A DNA stretch of 64,000 nucleotides, from the NCBI GenBank assembly GCA_963921195.1, contig OY992540.1, positions 73,025,337 to 73,089,336 of the forward strand. The letters run 5' to 3'. The notes under the pieces were generated by a model, which was given only the letters and a program-made list of their open reading frames with translations, made no database searches and had not been told where the DNA came from. Both the position numbers and the translations under genes were made by a program. Shown piece by piece: positions 13,201 through 25,200 of the stretch. The number at the start of each line of letters is the position of its first letter. The first letter of the stretch is position 1. The DNA is from Pegoplata infirma (taxonomy: Eukaryota > Arthropoda > Insecta > Diptera > Anthomyiidae).

Positions 13201-16200
13201 GGTTTCCAACCTGGAGAGGGCCGACCCTGTGCTTGTCCTCGTTTACAAACTTGTTCCAGGAATAATACCAATATATGTATTAGAACCCTGCAGGGATGTA
13301 TGCTTATGAGGGATGAGTGTGAATTGGAACAGGCTAAATGTGAAGGGAGAAGAGGTAAGAGTGAAAAGAAGAGAATAAAGAAAGTGAATTAATTTTGTGA
13401 GAGCGTTCTATAATTAAGACAATCAGAAAGAAAAGTTTAATTCGTAAAAATTTTTTTTACAATCTACAGATTATCCGAGATAAAATTAAATATTTAAGAG
13501 AGGAAAACTAGAAAATTAAGAGCACGACTATCTCTATGACTTAATTATGACTTTTATAACTAAATATTTAATTATATTATTTTTAGATTTTACGATAGTC
13601 GACAGTATACAATGTCGCAACTTAACTACAAATCAATTAGGAAATTGTTCTTGCCCTAATATGGGCACATGTAGCCGTGGTTCTCAAAATATTTGTGCTG
13701 TGACTTCCCAAACACAATGTAAGCTATTACAAAATCAATGTGAATTGGAAAAGGCGAGATGCCTGGGAGATGGTAAGTTCTGAATTATTAACCACAGAAT
13801 TCTTAAACTAACTAATTTTGTTTTTAGTTTTATCTAACACCAATCCTTTACAATGTCATGGTTTTCCATTGAATACCTCGCGAAATTGTTTCTGTCCCCG
13901 CCTAACAAATTGCTCAAGAAACTCTGGCAGTATATGTGTACGTGAAAATAACTTTAATAATACATGTTCATTATTGGTAAATCAATGCGAATTGGAACAG
14001 GCCATATGCGAAGGCAGAGATTTAAGAATAGTGGATGATATACACTGCAGAAATTTTACAGTAAACACTTCTGCTAGGTGTTTTTGTCCTAACTTAAGAA
14101 CCTGCAATCGTAATTCTTCTTTCATATGTTCTTTGCATGCTGGACAATGTCATCTTATAAGAAACGAGTGTGAATTTGAACAGGCCAAGTGCGAAGGACA
14201 CAGTAAGTTGAAACATAGAATAACCACATGATAGAGATTTAGAAGATTTATTTTGTTACAATATGGGGCGAAATGCGTCAACGGTCCACACCAAAAAACC
14301 GATTTAACTATAATTTTGCCAAAATGTTAGGATAATAGTAGGTAATCTAAAGGTCAAATAAAAAAATTGTTGTTGAAATATTTTTAGAGTTACAGAGATG
14401 GGAAGTTTTAATTTTTTCGCTAAGAACAAATTTGGTTGAATTTTTATTGACACTTTGATGATAAAAATTTATTTTTAAAAAACGATTTTTAAAGTATTTT
14501 TGACGGCCTTTTCAATGGCGTTGGTGGTTTTTTAAAAAAATATAAATTTGACCTAAAATTTCAAGTTATTAAAAAAAAAATGTATTTTATAAAGCGCCTA
14601 CTTTGAGATTATTTTAACTAACATAAGTTTATTAGAAAGCTTAACGTTTTTTACATATAAAACCATTTTTAAAAAATGGATCGAGAGTTCCTTCCTTCGA
14701 AATTATTTTTTTTTGTAAAAAATAACACTTAAAAAGTACGAATACCGGTTATATTATAATTAATAAGGAACTTTCGATCTTTTTTTTGAAAAGTGTTTTT
14801 TAACGTAAAAAATGTCAAACTTTCTAATAAACTTAGTTAAAATAATCTCAAAATAGGAGCTCTATGTGAAACATTTTTTTTAATAATTTGACCTTGAATT
14901 TTTAGGTCAAATTTATATTTTTTTGAAAAACCACCAATGCCATTGAAAAGGTCGTCAAAAATACTTTAAAAATCGTTTAAAAAAAAAAAAAAATTATCGC
15001 ACCAAAGTGTCAATAAAAATTCAACCAAATATGATCTTTTCAAACAGATTAAAAATTCCCATCTCTGTAACTCTAAAAATATTTCAATGAAATTTTTTTA
15101 TTTGAAATTTAGACTACCTACTATTATCCTAACATTTTGGCAAAATTATACCTAAATCGGTTTTTTGGTGGGGACCGTTGACGCGTTTTGCCCCATATAT
15201 ATATTCAATATTTTCTTAATTCAAATATTGAAGCGTTTCTTAAATGATGGGCCTAGAGAAGTGTACATAAGAAGATTAGTGCGTGATAGGAGCGTGAGTA
15301 TGGTGAAAGACAATTTCGCTCACGTGATTATATGTGTGTAAGTCGATTTTTTTCGTGACTTATTTTCAATACAGATTGCGTTTAGTTGGTTGTTATTAAC
15401 ATGTTCTTATCCGAATTACCAAGAAGAAATATGTCTGTAGGATAATTTTACAAACTATTTTAGACTAATTGCAGATTGTGAGTGAGTGTGCACGAAAATG
15501 TCTGTGGTGAGAGTGAGTCGAAAATATTTCAAACATCTCCAATCTAGACCCATAAAGACACGATGCAGTCCAAACCCAGAGACCTAGATAAATCGAAGAT
15601 TTTTTTGTAACACAAAAAAGTTTTTCTTTCGATTTTAAGCGTCCGGGTAAATTTTAGTTTTCCTAGGCCTAAGACTTATTTGGTACAATTTTGAGACCAA
15701 TCGGATTAAATTAATCTGTTTTAGTTAATGTTTTGGACTTTGAAAAATTAAAAAAAAAATTAACAAAAATATGTGTTCGGGCACATTTAAACACAGATAT
15801 CAAAAAAATGTTTAAATCGGTCGAACGATTTTTAAGATATCGCTGTTTGAAATTTGCAACTAAAAATTAAAAAAAAAAATATCACAATTTATTTTGTTTA
15901 TAGAGCTTAAGAGAATCTTTAATTTAATTTTAATTTGAGCTAGGTCCGATCATTTTAACCCGTGACGCCCTAGTATACAATTTGTAGATTTTAGAAATTT
16001 TTAACCAAAATTTGGGAATTTTGAAAAATAAAAATAAATTATCTTGCGATACATTATTTTTGGAATGCTGAATGCTGAATATGAATATCAAATCATTTCT
16101 GAAATCTGTCGAGCGGTTTTCGAGTTTGCCAAAAAAAAAAAATTGAAATGGTGGGTTTACCTACCATCAAAAAATTAAAAAAAAATCTAAAAGTTTTTTT

Positions 16201-19200
16201 CCACTAACACAGAAAGAATTGAAAACTGATTTCAATTACTAAAACTGCTGATTCAATTACTTTAGTATTTGAAATTCCTCCAAGCACGAAAATGCTTGGA
16301 CCAATTACTTAATTAATAGCTGAGTATTTGAATTGTTTTCAAATACTCGTTTTTCCGTATTTGATTACTTTTTAATTTTAGTTTTATATTTTTTTATTTA
16401 AAAAAAATTTACACAAAAATGTTGTGAGATTTGAACCAAGGACGCCGGAGTCTAAAGCACAAGACACAACCACCAGGCCACAGCCGTCTTAAATTAATAG
16501 CGAGTTTACTGATATTATTAGTGTTTGGGAATTCCCGGACTTTTCAATTTCCCGGGAAACGGGAAAAAAATAATTTATTTCCCGGGAATCCCGGGAAATA
16601 TCCATTATTAATATAAATCATAAAAAACATAAAAATTTTACCAACTTTTTATTAAAAACAGTTTTATCAGAGATAAATAAAATCTTGAAATACAATAAAA
16701 CAAAACAAAAAAATATTGCAACTTTTTTCCTCACAAAAAATCGCAAAAAATAGCTGAAAATCGCAAAAAAAAAATAAAACTGCGTTTTTCGAGCAAAAAC
16801 TAATATAGTTGGCAGCACTTTTAATATTTGTTCTGGAAATGTAAATTCTAGGTTAAAAATTTTTATATTTTTTTGGCAGTCTTAGCAAAATTGTCATTAA
16901 TCGACGCATATTTTTTTACTTTATAAGTTTTTTCATGATATTGTCATACTTTTTACACTTGGTCAGTTTTCCTATGAATATATATATGTACTGTTCTTCC
17001 AAATAGAAAAAATACAAAAAATAGCAAATGTAATTATACCTGTATAGGAAAAAAATATTAAAAATTAAATTAAAATTAACGTTTTTTATGTAAAATGGTT
17101 TATTTTATAAAATTCCCGGATTTCCCGGGAAAAATTAAAAAAAATCCCGGGAATTCCCGTCAGTCTTTTCCCGGGAATTCCCGGGAAATCCGACCCGGGA
17201 ATTCCCGGACCCCAAACACTAGATATTATACTAATGAATAAAATATACAAAAATAAGTTGCGTTTTAACATCGCTGTAAAAAGGAGTCTATTTATAGAAT
17301 CTGAAGCAACAAGTAGCGTTTTAACAACTCTGTAAATCTATTTATAGAATCAGACACACATATACATATAAAAAAAAATGTTTTAGGTTTAATGAAAAAA
17401 AAAAAAAATCAAGCATCTGTGGGGAAACGAACCAACGATACAAGGCATTTTAAGCACAACACTATACCACCAGGCCATCGCCATACTTGCATGTTTTCGA
17501 ACTTTATTGCTATTTAAAAACAAATAAGCAAAAGAAAAACAAATATATCAAAAACTTCACACACTCTCACGATATTAGCATTTATTTATTGTATAGATGT
17601 TAGTGTCACTCATATAGAAAAAAAATTGTGGGTATTTATTTTGTTTTTGTTTTTCTTTGAAAAATAAAAAAAATCTACATTTAAGCATTAAAGAAATTGA
17701 AACCATTTCTATTTTTTGATTACTATGAGTAATTGAATTTTTATAGCTGAAAATTTTTAATGTGAACTTGTATTTAAATCAAAACGTATTCGATCAGAAC
17801 ACTTCGATCAGAGCTTACAAGGGAAGTATCTCAACCCTTATGAACCGATTTGCATGAAACGTAAAATATATATAAAAGAGACAATTCTAAGGCTGGGGTG
17901 TCTCGGCTTATCGGCCATATCGCGGATTTAAGGGTTAAAAACATGGGTCAAAAAATGGCGAAAAAATCGTTTTTTGGATTTTTCAGCTATTTCTTTCGAA
18001 GAAACTATATGATGTTTACATATGAGAAGAAAGGTTTTTTTAATGCCTATCCAACGGTGCCATAACCTTGTAAAAGTTTTGCTTCGTTAAAAACTTTTTT
18101 CATGAAAATGTGTAAATTTTGGGGGGTATTTATATGAAGACATTGACCGACGATGTCCATATGAATATGAAATAGTCTTTATTAAATTTAAGTCGACACG
18201 TATTTTTGCTCTAGAGGATGTTCCAATTAGTTCGGGAGTTATCGAAATTTTCCCACATTGTTTCATAAGGGGACAACGAAATTTTGAATCACTGATATGG
18301 CCGATAAGCCGAGACACCCCAACCTTAAAATCGTCTCTTTTATGTATATTTTAAGTTTCAGGCAAATCGGTTCATAAGGGTTGAGATACTTCCCTTGTTA
18401 GAGTTTTTGGCGAACATTTTTTTTTAAATCAAAATTTTGATTGAATGATGCTACGGTATAAAATGATCGGATTTGACTAAAATTAATTTTAAATGAATAT
18501 TTGTCTCAAGATTTATGTAAGGGTCAAGGAAAAGAAATCTTGAGATTTTTTTAAAAAAGTTCTTAAACGTACACACAAATAAAGACTTTGTCAAATTACT
18601 AGGAAAGTCGTTTGTGTTTTTCTGATTGAAGAAGAAAATTTTGTCTTCTAAAGATTAAATTAAATGTGGATTTACCCTAGACCATGGTTTCTGTAGCCAC
18701 TTCTACGTCATCAGTAGGCAATTACATTAAATTGATTATTTGATATTTGCTAAAAAAAAAAATTCTTTATATGTTTTATTTATCAACAGACCAGCCTGAT
18801 ATGAGCTTCGAACCTGTGTCATTAAATCACTCATGTTTTTGTAAACTGAAGCTCTAACCACTAGGCTATACTCCATTTTACCAATATTTTACAGTTTTTC
18901 TTGTTTATTAACAAATCGAAATTTACACTTTTTTATGTAATTTTACATTTTTTTTTTGTAATTTTACAAATTTCCAAAATAATTTTGAAAAAAAAAATCT
19001 GTTAAATTCACGAGAATTGCTTGTTTATTTGCGCCAAAAATTTAAAATGTAAATTAACAATTTTATTGATAGAATGCTAGTAAAATTACTAGGAACTCTC
19101 GTAAAATAGGAGGTAGCAAAAGATCTAGTAAAATTACAAAACCTCCTTGTAAATTTTATCGTGTCAAAAAATTTGTAAATTTACAATTTTATTGGTAAAA

Positions 19201-22200
19201 TCCTTGTAAAATTACCAAATTATTGGTAAAAAGCTTGTAAAATTACTAGGAATTTTTGTCAAAGAGGAGGTAAGTTTGCTAAAAAAGTTACAAGTTTTTC
19301 TTGTAATTTTAAAGGTTTTTTCTGAGTATAGGAAAAAACGACACTTTTTGCACCGTTATTAATTTTTTTGAAATTCGTGTTCAGATCATGAACATTAATA
19401 AATATGATGTGTAGCAATTTACATTGTTTTTTATTTTGTTTAGTTTTTAAAAACCAAAAACTTTGATCGACGGGCGCCACGTGTAAATTTAATCCGAGTG
19501 GAACCAAATTTGTCACACACAAATTTTAGGTCTAGTAGAATAAAAATTTTGCCGGACACTTGGAAATACCAAAAGTGGCCCATCAACGTATAGAAAAGTA
19601 CCAAGTATAACTCACAGCTCAACGTACCTCAAATTATGATAGATGGGATCGTAACGAACAATTTGCGCCAAATTTCAGCACCCTACAACAACTGGAAGGG
19701 GATGCTAAATGATCAACCTCCAAAGAAATCTTAAAAAAAATTTTATTGCAATTATAAAAATAACTTCATGAAATGTTTGTGTATGGCCATTTTGTCCATA
19801 TTAAAAAAAGCAAAACCTGCATTTCACTAAAACAGCTATAACTCAAAAACTATGCGGACCATTGAGTTGTGATAAAGTTCATTTGAAAGGTAAATAAAAA
19901 TATTTTTAATAATTGTTTTTTTCCTAATCGAAACTAAAAGGTCCTTATTGTCCTTTGTAGACAATCTTAGAACAAAATGGACCTAATACCCATACTGTAG
20001 TATGTGTATTAGGTCCTAATACCCATACTGTAGTTGAAGGATATAAAAAATAGGTACATATTTTTTTTAATTAAAATTTTTTTGTTGTAATTTTACAAAT
20101 TTTTGTTCTTTGTATTTTTATTAATATTCTTTGTTACACTCAAAAAAATAAAACTGTAAAGTTAGTTAAATTTAACTAAAAAAGCACCTGATTTTGGGCC
20201 TACTAAATTGTTAGGTAATTTAACTAAAAATATTTAGCTAACTTTTCGTAGAACGAATGTAGCAAAAAAAACCGTAACTTTAACTAAAAATTTAGCTGAA
20301 ATTTCGTAACGTTTTTATGTACATATATTAACAAAAAAATTAGTTGAATTCAGCTAAACTTTTTGTTACTTTTCGTAAACTAAAATTTACAAAATATATT
20401 GTAAAAAATTGTAAGTTTATTTTTTCTGTTTTTTCATCAGCTTTAGTAGAACTTTTGAGATTTGCATAGGAGGCTACACAAGAAATTTCACTTAACAAAT
20501 TTGTTACGAAAAATCAGCAAATTAATTAGTAAAAATTCGTAAACTCAGTTTTGAAGTCAACAAAAAAAATTAATTCAAAATTTGTTAAAAACTAGTATTT
20601 TCGTAACTTGAACTTAACTAAAAAAAGTAGTTAAAACGCTGATTTTAACTAAAAATTTGCTAAAAAGCCAGTAAACTTGAGTTAATAAAAAAAAATTTGT
20701 TAACTTTACAGCAGGGTTGGCAACCGAAACGAATAACGGTATTGGTATTACATATTTTTTATATCGGTAACGGTAAATGTAACGGGATATTGGATTATTT
20801 AGGTAACGGTTAACCGTTACCGAAACAACGATACCGGTACGTACCGGTATTATGAAAAAAAATTACCAAACATGTTAAAAAGTCACAAATTTGTTAAAAA
20901 CACGTAAAAACACGTAAAAAATCAAAAAATTTAAGAAAATTAAAAAAAACTGATAAATTTTGTGTATATTTAACATAACATTATATAGACTATTAATTAA
21001 CTCAGAATCTAATTAAAACATTCACGCAATATTGTAATTCAACAAATAAATTATTGAATTTTTACGTGTTTATAAGATGTCTGTCCAATCAGCAGAAATA
21101 TCTGCATTTTGAGCCATTTAAGAAATCTGCTGATTTTTGCTGACGCGGTTTGCTAAATTTCCGTCTGGATAAACCAGGTAGAGTTTGCAGAAAAATCTGT
21201 TAAGACCGCAGATAAATTTGCTGATTTAAGATGAAAAATCTTCTGATTTTAGATAAACAGCCTGAACAGCGAAATTGTTTTTTATTTAAGTAAAAAATAC
21301 TTTTTTTTGTCAAAAATGTTATAAAAGAAGCGAAGTTTTTCAATAAACTTTAAATTTTTTTTGTTTAATAAATTTAATTATTTATTTTTAAAGAAATTTT
21401 CTTACAAACGGGTCAGTTTCTGTAAAATCATTAAAATAGTAATTTTTTCACATTTGAGCAATTTTTATTTTTAATCGTTTAAATTAGACAAAAATTAAAA
21501 AAATTACAAATTTTTTTTTGTAAAATTACAAAATAGTTGATAACAACGCCAGCAACACATGAGCGATTCAGGTTTGCCTCTTCTTTTATATTCCCGCTGA
21601 AAAATGCTTACATTACGTGGCACTCACTTTTCTCGCCAGAAATTTTTAGGTAAATTGCAAATGTGATCATTGGTTGGACCGATTTCCACATAATTTAGTA
21701 CATTGCGAATGTGCTCTTTGGTTTGACAGATTTTTCATTGTTCTTCCGATTTACAATGAACAAAAATTAGTTTTTTTTTATTTTATGTACATTAAAAATA
21801 TTTTACTTTGTTTTTTATCTGCAAAAAAATTAAAATATGTAATATTAACACAACCGAAACAAAACCGATATAATACCGGTAAAAATCCGAATAAAGGTAA
21901 TGGTTTTTTTTATCGGTAACGGTATTTAAAATCTTTTATTTCGGTATTGGTAATGGTAACGGTAGTCAATATTAAAGGGTTTTTAATCGGTAACGGTATT
22001 GAAAGGGTAACGGTAGCCAACCCTGCTTTACAGTTTTATTTTTTTGAGTGTATTTGAAAAAAAAAAAATCGGAACTTTTAGGATATTTCGTTCAATGGTT
22101 TTGTACTAAGAATTTATTAAAGCTCGTTCATAAAACTTCATAAACCTACTGAGCATTTGTAGGTTAATAAGCGGCGAAAGCCCCAAAATCTCTATCTACT

Positions 22201-25200
22201 TACTTTTTTTAAACAAAAAACTAAACACTTGTTTAAACATAAATAATTTTTATTTTGTATTTTTTTAAAAGATCTTATAAGAACTCATAGTACACAATGT
22301 TTAAATTTTGAAATAAATCAACAAAGAAATTGCAGCTGTCCAAATTTATTGACTTGTTCACAAAATGAAACCAAAATATGTGTTGGAACTAATAGAGGCT
22401 GTAAACTGTTGACAACACAATGTCAGTTGGAAGAAGCCAGATGTCGAGGAGAAGGTAAATTATTAAAAATAAAAAATATCGTTTGAACAAAAAAGATCTT
22501 CATAAATTTAAAAATATTTTTCCTTGTATTTCTTTATACATAAGTAGGGATGAGATTTCCATGCAAATGCATGTTTTTTGTCGATAGTCTAAAAACGATA
22601 TCGACCAATTATCTTTCCGAATCAAGAAATTTGCGTTAAACTGGCATCGATTTGTTTTTGCATATTTTTGCATATTTTGGTGAAAATGCATATTTTTGCA
22701 TATTTTGGTTTTAAATGCATATTTTGTGCATATTTCCAACTTTTAAGTGCATTTTTTTGCATATTTTGGCATATATTAGCAAAAACAAATTGAAATTTAT
22801 ATGTTTCAAAAACTAATTTTAAATTTTAAAAATTTATTTTGGAAATAAGAAAAAATATTTTTTTTCTTTAAAATTTTTTCTATAGATTGTCTTAATTTCT
22901 AAAAAATCTTGCTTATATAAAGTTTTAAACGCTACTATTTAAACCCGGCGTTACTTTTTTGCTTTTTAAGAAGTTTTTCCTATGAAAACAAGATTTTTAT
23001 TACACACATTTTATTTTTAAGTGCATATTTTGAGGTTTTTTAGTGCATATTTTGAATTTTTTAGCGCATATTTTAAGCGCATATTTTCGATTTTTTAGTG
23101 CATGAAAATCTCATCCCTATACATAAGTAATTATTGAGAAAATAGTTTTAAAATAATTCTAATAAATCATTAATATGATTTTTTTTCCTACTATTTTTTA
23201 TAGTTCTTCGACCACTTAATATCATACACTGCCAAGGTTTTCGAAATCATCAAGAATCATCTTGTTTCTGTCCAAATTTAGAAACTTGTTTAACAAATGC
23301 AACCAACATTTGTGTCAAATCTCCCCAAAATAATTGTACTTTACTAAGGAATGATTGTGAATTAGAAAAGGCGAGATGTCAGGGACAAGGTAATATTTAA
23401 TTTTTTTTATTTTATAAATTAATTTTTGTTTCATAAAATGTTTTCTATTTTAGCTCTCACTGTTTTACCAAGTTTTCACTGCAAAGGTTTTAATTTTGGT
23501 GTATCCAAGTCATGTTTATGTCCCAACTTGTTCAGCTGTTCTACAAACTCATCCAACGTATGCGCGAAAACAACAACTGGTTGCAAATTATTAAGAAATC
23601 AATGTGAATTGGAACACGATAAATGTCATGGAAATGGTAAGTAGGTACTAGGGATGACAAACGGGATATCTCGAATCCCAAATGTTAATACACTCCGCAT
23701 CATAACTATAGCCGCATTGCATTTTTCGGTCTGCTTAATGTTCAAGAAGTATTTTTATGAAACCTATTATGGTATATTACAGTGTAATAACAGTTCTATT
23801 GTTTTTGTAAATTTGAGCCATCAGATGTTTGAATTGAGAAAACGGCGACCTATAACTGTATTTCTCAGTGTTTCATAACTATAGCCGCATTTCAATAAAA
23901 TCAGTTGAAATGAGTTTAAGTCAAAGTTTCGTTGCCAAATTAATTTTTTTTTGGTAAAATTCGTTCCTCTATTAATTTCTAAATAAAATGCCAAATGGTA
24001 AATTTTTAAATGAAGTCGAAAAAGGCAAAATTTTAGCCTTTTTAGAAAGTGGTTAAGGTTATCGCGAAATTTGACGAAAAATTAAGCGATCTGACAAAGT
24101 TATCCGAAATTTTGTAAAAAATAAAAGTCTTGTTATCGTTCCAGACTCCTTTAAGACTCTACTTATTGTAGAATTGGACACATTCAAGCCGCATTCATTA
24201 CCAATCTGCGAAAGAGTTTTCATAGAATTGCTAGCAGCGTTAATAATACGGCGTTGATGTCTCTCAGATAGCTTTTTTTCGACCCCCGGTTTTGTTCATC
24301 CCGTATCCACTTTTATTTTTTACAAAATTTCGGATAACTTTGTCAGATCGCTTAATTTTTCGTCCAATTTCGCGATAATTTAAACCACTTTCTAAAAAGG
24401 CTAAAATTTTGACTTTTTATACCCTCCAACCACAGTATGGGGGTACACTCACTTTGTCATTCCGAGTGTAACGCATCGAAATATCGGTCTAGGACCCCAT
24501 AAAGTATAAATTTTATTGATCAGTGATCGATTCTAAGACATTCTAGCGATGTCCGTCCGTCCGTCTGTCCGTCTTTCCGTCTGTCCGTGTGTAGAGGACA
24601 CGATACAGTCCAAAATAAAAGAGCTAGACTTCCGAAGTTTGGCACGAATATGTCTTATATTCCTAGGCAGGTTAAGTTCGGAAATGGGCAAAATCGGACC
24701 AAGGGGAAAAAGTTCCCCTTGGAGAACTAAACCAACCCAAGAAAAAACGCATTTTTTGCAGAGTTTTTTGTACTTTTGGTAAGCAAATGCAACATTCTTA
24801 TCTCAGAAGAAGTTAAAAATCGCAAGGGGAAGGTGCCCCCTAACGTCTCCCACGAACCCCCCCCCCCCAAAAAAAACGCCCCTGGATTTTTTTTTACATT
24901 TCGGAGGGTATAAAAGATTCGGCACAGCCGAATGTAACGCTCTCACGTGTTCGACTTCATTTAAAAATTTACCACGTGGCATTTTGTTTAAAAATTAATA
25001 GAGGAACGAATTTTACCAAAAAAGAAAATTAATTTGGCCACGAAACTTTGACTTGAACTCATTTCAACTGATTTTATTGAAATGCGGCTATAGTTATGAA
25101 ACACTGACAAATACAGTTATTGGTCGCCGTTTTCTCAATTCAAACAGCTGATGGCTCAAATTTATAAAAACAAGAGAACTGTTATAACACTGTAATATAC

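Noticed and set aside
24545..24600. Simple (GTCC)n microsatellite, as also at 58388 and 60090
   Set aside because: It is the internal core of DINE/mini-me-like elements, not an independent microsatellite.
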